The notes beneath the pieces were generated by a model, which was not told the DNA's origin, ran no database searches, and saw only the letters and a list, made by a program, of their open reading frames with translations. Positions 52,470 to 60,592 of a stretch of 64,000 bases of DNA are shown here, piece by piece (positions within the stretch are counted from its first letter, which is position 1; each line of letters begins with the position of its first letter). Source of the stretch: Saprospiraceae bacterium (GTDB taxonomy: Bacteria; Bacteroidota; Bacteroidia; Chitinophagales; Saprospiraceae); contig JALSGS010000034.1 of the NCBI GenBank assembly GCA_026982695.1, positions 186,001-250,000 of the forward strand. Reading direction: 5' to 3'. Made by a program: the position numbers and the translations under genes.

Positions 52470-52612
52470 GGCGAAGAGTTTTTTAGCAGGATAGTACTAG
52501 GTGGATTGTTACATAAGTTTATGTGTTGTACACCTTTAATCTTATGAGGATAGCACTCCTGATTTTTTTCTGAGTATGCAATGGATTGGGCTGGCGTATG
52601 GGGTTGGTAGTC

Positions 52613-52620
52613 TAAATTTG
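52613..52620 (+). promoter_or_regulatory. Candidate -7 element for the S9 peptidase gene
   Basis: TAAATTTG matches TAnnTTTG and lies 111 bases before the start codon. The -33 element is not clear, so this is weak. Confidence 0.3.
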
Positions 52621-52730
52621 GCTTAGCTGAAGCAGAGGCCTGGATCGAAGTGAGGGGAGCACGGCATTTATTCTCGCTTGACTTGGAAGTCATACTTGCG
52701 CCATGTGTAGCAGATAAAAACTGAGTAATC

Positions 52731-54881
52731 ATGAGTTTTTTACGAGTACTTGTACTTTGGGCTTTGCACCGAGTGGCGTTAATTGTGTTTTGCCTGTGGG
52801 CTCAGGCAGGGCTGTTGGGTCAGTCGTTTTCCCTTGAGCAGGTGATGTCATATCCCTTTCCTTCGGGATTAGTGGCGGCATCGGAAGTGCCACGGATAGC
52901 TTGGGTATTCAATGAATCTGGTCGGCGCAATGTGTATGTGGCACGGGGCCCCCGTTTTGAGCTGCGGCAGCTCACTCATTACGAGGGCGATTCTGGGCAA
53001 GCGTTATCGAACCTTCGGATTTCACCTGATGGGCAATGGGTAGTGTACATTCATGGGGGTGATTTCGGCTCCAATTGGGACGATGAGTTGCCTGTCAATC
53101 CACATTCATTACCTGAACCACCTGAAGTGGAGCTGTGGGTAATACCCTTTGAAGGCGGGACACCACGTTCGCTTGGTTTAGGGATTCAGCCGGCCATTTC
53201 GCCTGATAGTCGTCAGTTAGCTTTTGTGCGCGATGGCCAAATATGGGTAGCACCTTTGGACGGACATGCTGCACCGCGCAAATTGTTCTATGCCCGTGGC
53301 CGTAACGATTCGCCTGTGTGGTCACCTGATAGTCGTATGTTGGCTTTTCGCTCAGACCGATCGGATCGTGCATTTATTGGGCTATGGGTAGGAGAAGGTA
53401 AGCCTTTGCGTTGGCTCGATCCGTCTTTTGATCGAGATGAAACGCCGCGTTGGTCGCCCGATGGTGAGGAGATTGTATTTGTACGGCGTCCGGGGCGTGG
53501 TGGAGCTCCTGACTCTATTTTGGCGCAGCGCCACTGGCCTTGGGAAATTCGCATTGCGTCTGTGGCTTCGGGGCAAAGTCGTTTGTTGTGGAAGGCTCCA
53601 AAAACGCTGCGTGGGTCATATCCTACCACACATGGTCGCACTAATCTACATTGGGCTTCGACTGAGCGCATCGTCTTTTTGAGCTATCACGACGGCTGGC
53701 CGCACCTTTACAGCATTTCCCCTAAAGGTGGGGAGCCACAGTGCTTGACGCCGGGTCCTTACATGTGTGAGTACATCAGCTTGAGTGCTGACGGTCATTA
53801 CTTGTATTGTGCTGCCAATACGGGGCCCGATCCTTTGGACATAGATCGCCGCCATGTACTGCAAGTGGCTGTCGATGGTAGTGGTGTGCGTGTGCTCACT
53901 GCGGGCAAGGGCATAGAATGGGCGCCGGTGGCGTTGGCAGATGGGGGATCTGTGGCACTTATTAGCGCGACGGCTACACGGCCGCCTTTACCAGCTGTGT
54001 ACGATCTGATGGAAGGTCGGCTTCGATTGCTAGGGCAATCGCTTATCCCTCAAGATTTTCCCCAGGATCAGTTGGTAACACCTACGCAAGTAGTATTTGC
54101 TGCTCCTGATGGTACGCCAGTGCATGGTACGCTGTTTTTGCCGAAAGGCGCCTCAGAAGAGGCACCTCGACCAGCTGTAGTATACGTGCATGGAGGACCA
54201 CCGCGTCAGATGTTGTTGGGCTGGCACTATTCGTCTTACTATTCAAACGCCTATGCGGTCAACCAATACTTGACGAGCTTGGGATTTGTCGTGCTGTCGG
54301 TCAATTATCGGCTAGGTATAGGGTATGGCTACGAATTTCACCATCCGCCGCGAGCTAGTTGGCGTGGGTGTTCCGAATATCAGGACATCGAAGCAGCTGG
54401 CCGGTGGTTAGCGGCATTGCCTTTTGTGGATAGCCAGCGTGTGGGCATTTACGGTGGTAGCTATGGTGGTTACTTGACTGCTATGGCACTGGCACGCAAT
54501 TCGAATGTGTTTGCTGCTGGCGTGGATATTCACGGCGTGCATGATCGCTCAGTAGGGCGTGTAGGGCGTTGGCTATATCCGGATCGGTATGAGCGGCCTC
54601 CTGATGCGGAGGTTGCCGCACGCGTAGCGTGGGAGTCGTCGCCGGTAGCCTATATGGCCCAGTGGCGCTCACCGGTATTGGTTGTTCATGGCGACGATGA
54701 CAGGAATGTACCCTTTAGCCAGAGTACCGACTTGGTACAGCGCTTGCGCAAGTGGAATGTGCCGCACGAAACGCTTGTCATAACTGACGATACACACCAC
54801 TTCATGCGCTTTGCCCATCAGTTGCGCGTCAATCGAGCTATCGTAGCGTTTTTGACAAAGCACTTGATGGAGGAGCACTGA
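52731..54881 (+). CDS. S9 family serine peptidase (prolyl oligopeptidase type)
   Basis: 716 residues. A signal-like N-terminus (about 1-30) is followed by a seven-bladed propeller (about 45-440; repeated SPDG or SPDS motifs) and the alpha/beta hydrolase domain. The catalytic triad is visible: S577 in YGGSYGGYLTAMA, D657 in VHGDDDRNVPF and His689 or His690 in DDTHHFMRF. It removes dipeptides or cleaves oligopeptides, in the periplasm. The ATG at 52731 is used. A hairpin at 55006-55030 follows. The lipoprotein gene is divergent from it. Confidence 0.93.
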   Translation: MSFLRVLVLWALHRVALIVFCLWAQAGLLGQSFSLEQVMSYPFPSGLVAASEVPRIAWVFNESGRRNVYVARGPRFELRQLTHYEGDSGQALSNLRISPDGQWVVYIHGGDFGSNWDDELPVNPHSLPEPPEVELWVIPFEGGTPRSLGLGIQPAISPDSRQLAFVRDGQIWVAPLDGHAAPRKLFYARGRNDSPVWSPDSRMLAFRSDRSDRAFIGLWVGEGKPLRWLDPSFDRDETPRWSPDGEEIVFVRRPGRGGAPDSILAQRHWPWEIRIASVASGQSRLLWKAPKTLRGSYPTTHGRTNLHWASTERIVFLSYHDGWPHLYSISPKGGEPQCLTPGPYMCEYISLSADGHYLYCAANTGPDPLDIDRRHVLQVAVDGSGVRVLTAGKGIEWAPVALADGGSVALISATATRPPLPAVYDLMEGRLRLLGQSLIPQDFPQDQLVTPTQVVFAAPDGTPVHGTLFLPKGASEEAPRPAVVYVHGGPPRQMLLGWHYSSYYSNAYAVNQYLTSLGFVVLSVNYRLGIGYGYEFHHPPRASWRGCSEYQDIEAAGRWLAALPFVDSQRVGIYGGSYGGYLTAMALARNSNVFAAGVDIHGVHDRSVGRVGRWLYPDRYERPPDAEVAARVAWESSPVAYMAQWRSPVLVVHGDDDRNVPFSQSTDLVQRLRKWNVPHETLVITDDTHHFMRFAHQLRVNRAIVAFLTKHLMEEH

Positions 54882-55005
54882 GTGGGATTGCGGGATCTCG
54901 CATGGTGAAAGATGGGTGAAAAGAAGGGATGGGTTTCGTTTTTGTGTGTTGAGTTTCGTTCGTGATGTAAAAAGCACTAAGGTAATAGCTTGTTCTTTTG
55001 AAGAA

Positions 55006-55030
55006 AAAAGGGCATTCTTGCAGCCCTTTT
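55006..55030 (+). terminator. Hairpin upstream of proA
   Basis: Perfect 8-base-pair stem AAAAGGGC (55006-55013) with GCCCTTTT (55023-55030) and a 9-base loop, in a stretch rich in T. It lies 125 bases after the S9 stop codon and 51 before proA. Confidence 0.55.
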
Positions 55031-55080
55031 AGAGGCTTTTCTGTGGCGAGCTAAGGAGTTCAAAAAGAAAGAATAGAAGC

Positions 55081-56277
55081 ATGGATGTGCAAACCAAGAA
55101 CCGCGTGCTTTTGGAAGTGGCGCAGCAGGTAGCTGCACGAGTACACGAGATTTTAGAAGCCAACCGTGCTGATATGGCAGATTGTGATTCTACTGATCGG
55201 GCACTTTATGATCGTTTGGTGCTTGACGAGGGCAAAGTATATGGTATGGTGAAAGCGCTGAAGCAGGTAGTGGCTTTAGATGATCCTGTGGGCAAACTGC
55301 GTTATGCTTTTGAGCGTTCTGATGGCTTGCGTATAGAAGATCGCACAGCGCCTTTTGGTACAGTGCTCATTATTTATGAGTCGCGACCCGATGTGACTAT
55401 TGAAGCTGCTGCGATAGCTTTTAAGGCGGGCAACCGCATTTTGCTCAAAGGGGGTAAGGAAGCGCATCGTACCAATCGTGTGCTGGTTGCATGCTGGCAT
55501 GCAGGCTTGGAAGCGGTGGGTTGTAGTACAGATTGGATACAGTATTTGGCGTTTTCGCGGCAACAGACACGGGAATTTCTCCAGCGCCCTACCCAGCCAG
55601 TCGATCTTATCGTGCCGCGTGGGGGAGCGCGTCTGATTGCTTTTATCAAGCAGCACGCTAGCTGCCCCGTGTTGGTATCGGGTCGCGGCAATAACTTTGC
55701 TTTTGTACACCGCAGTGCCGATTGGGAGAAGGTTTTGCGCGTGGTGTACAATGCCAAGACGCACAAAATTAGTGCGTGCAATGCCCTGGACAAAGTGTTG
55801 GTCGATCGGGCAACTCCTCAGCTAGCTCAGCGGTTGGGTGCCTTGCTAGATCATTTGGCGCAGGCCGGTGTTGTTGTGTGGGTCGATGAGGCTGTGCAAA
55901 CCCTTTTTTCCGAAAGGAAATATCCCGTGGTGAGCGATGAGCAGATGTGGTACGAAGAGTTTTTAGCCATGAAAATCGTCGTGGGCTTGGCCAAGGATAT
56001 GGAAGATGCCATAGCGCGCATCAACCGCTATTCGGGAGGGCACTCGGTGGTGATCCTTAGCGAGGAAACGGAGGTGGCGCGCCAATTCATGGATGCTATC
56101 GATGCAGCAGCGGTGTATCACAATGCTTCGACGCGTTTTACCGATGGCGGACAGTTTGGGTTGGGTGCCGAGCTGGCTATTAGTACGGACAAATTGCACC
56201 ATCGTGGCCCATTGGGGCTCCAACACTTGGTGACCAACAAGTGGTACGTCTTTGGCAATGGACAAATTAGAGAGTGA
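55081..56277 (+). CDS. proA: Glutamate-5-semialdehyde dehydrogenase
   Basis: 398 residues. It reduces gamma-glutamyl phosphate to glutamate 5-semialdehyde in proline synthesis, using NADPH. The aldehyde dehydrogenase family features are IYESRPDVTIEAAAIAFKAGNRILLKGGKEA, the region before the catalytic Cys in KTHKISACNALDKVLV, and DGGQFGLGAELAISTDKLHHRGPLGL at the end. The length is normal. The ATG at 55081 is used. It is followed by proB with an overlapping stop and start (TGATG at 56275-56279). Confidence 0.97.
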   Translation: MDVQTKNRVLLEVAQQVAARVHEILEANRADMADCDSTDRALYDRLVLDEGKVYGMVKALKQVVALDDPVGKLRYAFERSDGLRIEDRTAPFGTVLIIYESRPDVTIEAAAIAFKAGNRILLKGGKEAHRTNRVLVACWHAGLEAVGCSTDWIQYLAFSRQQTREFLQRPTQPVDLIVPRGGARLIAFIKQHASCPVLVSGRGNNFAFVHRSADWEKVLRVVYNAKTHKISACNALDKVLVDRATPQLAQRLGALLDHLAQAGVVVWVDEAVQTLFSERKYPVVSDEQMWYEEFLAMKIVVGLAKDMEDAIARINRYSGGHSVVILSEETEVARQFMDAIDAAAVYHNASTRFTDGGQFGLGAELAISTDKLHHRGPLGLQHLVTNKWYVFGNGQIRE

Positions 56278-57038
56278 TGGCGCGCCCTATTCTCGTCTTG
56301 AAAGTTGGTACTTCTACTTTGACGCGTGGTACAGCCCAAATCTCAAGGGGCAAGCTGGAGGATATAGCTGCCCAGATCGTGTACTTGCGCCACGAATGGG
56401 ATATTGTACTGGTCAGCTCAGGGGCCATTGCAGCAGCGCGTCATCAGGTGGAGCTTGTGGGTGGGCATCCCATGGAGGTCAAGCAAGCCTTAGCAGCCAT
56501 TGGGCAGCCCATGCTGATGCAGCGCTATCACGAAGTGTTTGGTGATCACGGCTTACAAGTGGCACAGTGCTTATTGACGCATGATGATTTTAGGCGTCCT
56601 GCTTCTCGTCACAATACCGTCAGTACATTGCGCACTTTGTTGGCCAATGGCTATGTGCCCATCGTCAATGAAAATGATACCGTAGCTACTGAAGAGATTC
56701 AGTTTGGCGACAATGACCGCTTGGCGGCGCATGTGGCAGTATTGTTGGGCGCACGTTTATTGGTATTAGCCAGTGACATTGACGGGCTATATGAGCGCGA
56801 TCCGCGTCAAGATACTCATGCCATGTTGATTCGGGAGGTGCACGATCCTGCTGAGGTGTGGCACATGGCAGGAGAGGCGGGTAGCCAGCAAGGTTCTGGC
56901 GGTATGCGCTCTAAGGTGCGTGCTGCATTTATTTGTCATGAAGGCGGAGTAGAGATGTGGATTGTCAATGGGGGGCGAGAGCAGTTTTTGATCAAGGCAC
57001 TGGCTGGACAGCTGGCAGGCACCCGTTTCTGTGTTTGA
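56277..57038 (+). CDS. proB: Glutamate 5-kinase
   Basis: 253 residues, the form without a C-terminal PUA domain. It phosphorylates glutamate in the first step of proline synthesis. The opening MARPILVLKVGTSTLTRG and DIVLVSSGAIAAA are the amino-acid kinase motifs, with VNENDTV and ASDIDGLYERDPR further on, and GSGGMRSKVRAAFI the glutamate-side loop. The start ATG overlaps the proA stop, so translation is coupled. Order proA-proB is the reverse of many bacteria. proC is not present. Confidence 0.96.
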   Translation: MARPILVLKVGTSTLTRGTAQISRGKLEDIAAQIVYLRHEWDIVLVSSGAIAAARHQVELVGGHPMEVKQALAAIGQPMLMQRYHEVFGDHGLQVAQCLLTHDDFRRPASRHNTVSTLRTLLANGYVPIVNENDTVATEEIQFGDNDRLAAHVAVLLGARLLVLASDIDGLYERDPRQDTHAMLIREVHDPAEVWHMAGEAGSQQGSGGMRSKVRAAFICHEGGVEMWIVNGGREQFLIKALAGQLAGTRFCV

Positions 57039-57088
57039 ATGTTGGAATGCGGAGTGCTTTTGCATCGACAATGATGCTGTATGGCACT

Positions 57089-57096
57089 TATCTTTG
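57089..57096 (+). promoter_or_regulatory. Candidate -7 element for the gltB-like gene
   Basis: TATCTTTG fits TAnnTTTG and lies 53 bases before the start at 57150. A TTTG 26 bases upstream is too distant to support it. Confidence 0.4.
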
Positions 57097-57149
57097 GAAA
57101 GTTTCGCATAGAGGCCCTCTCCAAATAAGGCCGGCAAAAGCCACTGCTT

Positions 57150-59282
57150 ATGAGTACACAAAAAGGCCTCTATACCCCTCAATTGGAAAGCGATGCTTGC
57201 GGTACGGGGCTCATTGCACACCTAAAAGGAAAAAAGTCACACCAGCTCGTAGAAGATGCATTGCGCATCTTACAAGCTATGGATCATCGAGGTGCCAAAG
57301 GCTATGAAGAGAATACGGGCGATGGTGCAGGGATTTTGCTACAAACGCCCCACGAATTTTTTGCTGCCAAGGTACGTGAGCTGGGTTTTACCTTGCCGCC
57401 TTTCGGCAAATATGGTGTAGGAGTAGTGTTCTTTCCCGCTGATCGGAACTTGCGCCGTCAATGCCGCATATTGCTCAACGACTACATTGATGAGCTTGGT
57501 TTTGAACTACTGGGCTATAGAAAAGTGCCTACTGATAATGAATCATTGGGTGAAACTGCCGTTTTGGCCGAGCCACGCATCGAGCAGTTATTCGTACGTC
57601 CGGTCGAACAAATGGATCGGCACAAGCTCGAGCGGCGCCTGTTCGTGTTGCGCAAATATGTCTCACACCGCATCTACCAGACCTTTCCACAAACACTCGA
57701 TCACTTCTACATCGCTTCGCTATCATACAAAACTGTCGTGTACAAGGGGCAGCTCACCACAGCCCAACTTCGCCCCTATTTCCCCGATTTGCACGACGAG
57801 CGCTTGAGCTCAGCTATAGCTTTGGTACACAGCCGATTTTCGACCAATACTGTGCCCAAATGGAAGCTCGCTCAGCCTTTCCGATACATCGCACACAATG
57901 GAGAGATCAACACCATTGCGGGCAACCTCAATTGGTGGAAAGCTCGAGAACCCTTAATGAAAGGAGGGCTATTCACGCCGGATGAGCTGGAAAAAATTTG
58001 GCCGGTATGTGGATTGGAACTGTCGGATTCGGGCAACTTTGACAACGTACTAGAGTTTCTGGTGCTTTCAGGACGATCGCTGCCGCATGCATTGATGATG
58101 ATGATACCAGAGGCCTGGCAGCACGATGCGCAAATGCCTGCATACAAAAAGGCCTTTTACGAATATCACGAAAACTTGATGCAGCCTTGGGATGGTCCTG
58201 CAGGCATTTGCTTTACCGACGGCATTTTGGTAGGCGCTATGCTCGATCGCAATGGCCTACGCCCCTTGCGCTATATGCTTACCGATGATGACCTGCTTGT
58301 GGTAGCCTCTGAAGCGGGCGTACTTGAAGTGCCTGCCGAAAAGGTGGTGCGCAAAGGACGTTTGCAACCTGGACGTATTCTCATTGCGGATTTGGATGAA
58401 GGACGCATTGTGGAAGATGAGGAAGTCAAGCAGATTGTATGCTACAACAAGCCCTACGAGCAATGGCTCGAGCAACACAGGCTGACCTTAGCTGATTTGC
58501 CGGAAGGCGAACCCGTAACCGAGGCCATGGATCGCCACTCGCTATTTCGTCGCCACCAATTGTTTGGTTATACGCGAGAAGATCTGCGCATGGTCATCCA
58601 GCCTATGGCCCAAAAGGGCAAGGACCCCGTAGGCTCAATGGGGGTCGATTGGCCACTACCTGTACTTTCACAACAGGCTCAGCATTTGTCCAACTACTTT
58701 CAGCAGCTTTTTGCCCAAGTGACTAATCCACCCATAGATCCCATTCGGGAGCGCTCGGTGATGTCTCTACATATGTTGTTAGGAAGTTCGGGCGACATCC
58801 TCCAACCCGATGAATTGCATACACGCATTCTCCGGCTCGAGCACCCCGTCTTGACCAATCAGCAATTGAGTGCATTGCGTCATGTAGCACATCCACATCT
58901 GCGCGCAGGGATGGTCGATCTGCTGTTTCCTGCAGATGGTCAAGCAGGTCGGCTTGAGGCAGCCCTCGATCATATCTGTGCTGCTGCGGAAGATCTTACG
59001 CGAAATGGTGTCAATATACTTATTCTCAGTGATCGCCGTGCTGATGCGCGTCGTGCACCTGTGCCGTCGTTGTTGGCTATAGGTGCAGTACACCACCATC
59101 TTGTAGCTCGCGGGTTGCGCACATGCACCTCGCTGGTTGTAGAAGCTGGCGACGTATGGGAAACTCACCACTTTGCTGTACTAATCGGCTATGGTGCTAA
59201 TGCCATTAATCCCTATATGGTGTACGCCACGCTCGAGCAATTGTGGCGCCAAGGTGCTTTTGACTTACCCAATGTGGCTTGA
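57150..59282 (+). CDS. gltB: Glutamate synthase large subunit, truncated (glutaminase and central domains only)
   Basis: 710 residues of a protein that is normally about 1,500. The type-2 glutamine amidotransferase domain is complete (about 15-410): the nucleophile C17 in SDACGTGLIAHLKG, DHRGAKGYEENTGDGAG, and RYIAHNGEINTIAGN. The central domain runs to about residue 700 (VGSMGVDWPLPVLSQ and the closing GYGANAINPYMVYATLEQLWRQGAFDLP). The frame then stops with VA-TGA exactly where the FMN-binding and GXGXG synthase domains should begin. No remnant of those domains follows, and an intrinsic terminator lies 60 bases downstream. As it stands it could release ammonia from glutamine but could not make glutamate. 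It may be a deletion product or a split subunit. Confidence 0.88.
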   Translation: MSTQKGLYTPQLESDACGTGLIAHLKGKKSHQLVEDALRILQAMDHRGAKGYEENTGDGAGILLQTPHEFFAAKVRELGFTLPPFGKYGVGVVFFPADRNLRRQCRILLNDYIDELGFELLGYRKVPTDNESLGETAVLAEPRIEQLFVRPVEQMDRHKLERRLFVLRKYVSHRIYQTFPQTLDHFYIASLSYKTVVYKGQLTTAQLRPYFPDLHDERLSSAIALVHSRFSTNTVPKWKLAQPFRYIAHNGEINTIAGNLNWWKAREPLMKGGLFTPDELEKIWPVCGLELSDSGNFDNVLEFLVLSGRSLPHALMMMIPEAWQHDAQMPAYKKAFYEYHENLMQPWDGPAGICFTDGILVGAMLDRNGLRPLRYMLTDDDLLVVASEAGVLEVPAEKVVRKGRLQPGRILIADLDEGRIVEDEEVKQIVCYNKPYEQWLEQHRLTLADLPEGEPVTEAMDRHSLFRRHQLFGYTREDLRMVIQPMAQKGKDPVGSMGVDWPLPVLSQQAQHLSNYFQQLFAQVTNPPIDPIRERSVMSLHMLLGSSGDILQPDELHTRILRLEHPVLTNQQLSALRHVAHPHLRAGMVDLLFPADGQAGRLEAALDHICAAAEDLTRNGVNILILSDRRADARRAPVPSLLAIGAVHHHLVARGLRTCTSLVVEAGDVWETHHFAVLIGYGANAINPYMVYATLEQLWRQGAFDLPNVA

Positions 59283-59341
59283 ACAAGGTGTACTACTTAT
59301 TTCCTTAACCATTGAGTGTTATTCGATAAGTCATTGATCAC

Positions 59342-59370
59342 ATGGCTGCCTGTCAGGCAGCCATCTTTTT
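59342..59370 (+). terminator. Intrinsic terminator after the truncated gltB
   Basis: Perfect 9-base-pair stem ATGGCTGCC (59342-59350) with GGCAGCCAT (59356-59364), a 5-base loop TGTCA and then CTTTTT. It is one of the clearest terminators in the window. Confidence 0.93.
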
Positions 59371-59578
59371 GTCTTCCACCAGTAGTTAAATGCCTGCCTC
59401 GATAGTTTCAAGCTTGAAGTGTTATTAAAAAACTCCATGTTGATTTTTTAATTGAAAATCAGTGGTATTTCATGTGAATGTCTTGTAATATAAAAATAGA
59501 CGACTTTTGGGGTGCCGGTGCCTTGATCGTTACATTCACGAAAACGCCCCTACTCATTGAACGGTAAAGTTTCCACGC
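59371..59578. other. AT-rich intergenic stretch before the fabG pseudogene
   Basis: About 210 bases without a credible gene. It contains a small inverted repeat (TGATTTT and AAAATCA around 59441-59462 with loop TTAATTG) and the presumed promoter region of the fabG pseudogene, but no clear TAnnTTTG. Confidence 0.4.
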
Positions 59579-60322
59579 ATGAAAAGATTGAAAGGGAAAG
59601 TAGCTACGTCACGGGTGGTAGCAGAGGTGTTGGGCGGGTCACAGTGGAAAAATTTGTCACTGAGGGTGCTCGAGTAGCCATATGGGACGTGGATCGCGCA
59701 CATGGCGCACCTTTTGGCCCAGCAGTTGGCAGACCAAGGTTGTGAAGTGCGCTTTTACGGAGTAGATACCACCGATTGGCAATTAGTACAAGGAGTGGCT
59801 GCACAGGCATGCTCCGACTTTGGGCACATCGACATTTTGATCAATAATACTGGTATCACGTGCGATGCGTCGATGAAAAAAATGACGCCTCAACAGTGGC
59901 AGCAGGTCATTGATGTCAACCTCACAGGGGTGTTTTACTGCACCAAAGCCGTATGGCCGTATATAGCAGAAAATGGCTGGGGGCGTATCTTGAATGCAGC
60001 TTTGGTGGTAGCCCATTATGGCAATTTTGGCCAAACGAACTATGTGGCCTCTAAAACGGGTATAATAGGTATGACACGAGTATGGGCACGCGAGTTTGGG
60101 CCGAAAGGCATTACTGTCAATGCTGTAGCACCTGGCTTTATCGACACAGAGATAGCGCGAGCTATACCCGCCGAGGCATTGGAAATGGTCGTTGGGCGGA
60201 CTCCTTTAAGGCGCTTGGGCAGATCCGAAGAGGTGGTCAATGTATATGCTTTTCTCTGCAGTGAGGAGGCATCGTTCATTACTGGGGCTGTTGTCAATGT
60301 AGATGGTGGGCTGACCTTATAA
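59579..60322 (+). pseudogene. fabG: 3-oxoacyl-ACP reductase-like SDR (fabG family) with two frameshifts
   Basis: An ATG at 59579 opens MKRLKGKVA, the family start, but a one-base deletion around 59605 shifts the frame; the coenzyme-binding TGGSRGVGR and ARVAIWDVD read in the second frame; a one-base insertion around 59707 restores the first frame, in which LLAQQLADQGCEVRFY, ILINNTGIT, the YVASK tyrosine and lysine (YxxxK) and the tail FITGAVVNVDGG follow. From the ATG the first stop comes at about 59674. The active-site serine also is gone: the position reads Leu (TTG at 60002-60004) in NAALVVAHYG, where the family has Ser. Two indels plus a catalytic loss indicate a decaying gene. Confidence 0.88.
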
Positions 60323-60370
60323 CTAACAAAGGGCATATGTGTGGGGCACTGAAATTTGCGCTGATCTTCA

Positions 60371-60592
60371 CTACTACAGTAACCGCCTGATGCTTCATTC
60401 CAGACTCAATGGGGCGAGGTGGATAAAGCTTTTGTAGTTAGTTCGACACCGGTGGAGGCAAGTGCGCTGTTGGACTCCGTCAACAACTCACTCGTTTTAA
60501 GGTGCCCCAATACGTCGTTTTCCTCGAAGCCTTGCCAAGACCGATACTGGCAAACTGGGCCGAAAGGTATTCAAACGCATGGCCTGGGCTCA
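60371..60592 (+). pseudogene. Remnant of an acyl-CoA synthetase (AMP-binding enzyme) C-terminus
   Basis: The last 70 or so residues of an AMP-forming acyl-CoA ligase, broken into three frames: QWGEVDKAFVVSS then TPVEASALL (frame from 60407), LRQQLTRFKVPQYVVFLEALPR (frame of 60481) and TDTGKLGRKVFKRMA (frame of 60540). The PRTDTGK motif, whose lysine is essential for adenylation in the family, is intact once a one-base deletion after 60539 is corrected. Upstream of 60389 only vague similarity remains. The frame continues into the P450 3' end (60593), so the gene was cut there. Confidence 0.8.

Noticed and set aside
59283-59578. FMN-domain remnants of gltB after its stop
   Set aside because: All three plus-strand frames were read; no stretch resembles the synthase domain.
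59557-59745. Short open frame with TGGSRGVGR as a separate gene
   Set aside because: It is the middle frame of the fabG pseudogene, without a start or an end of its own.
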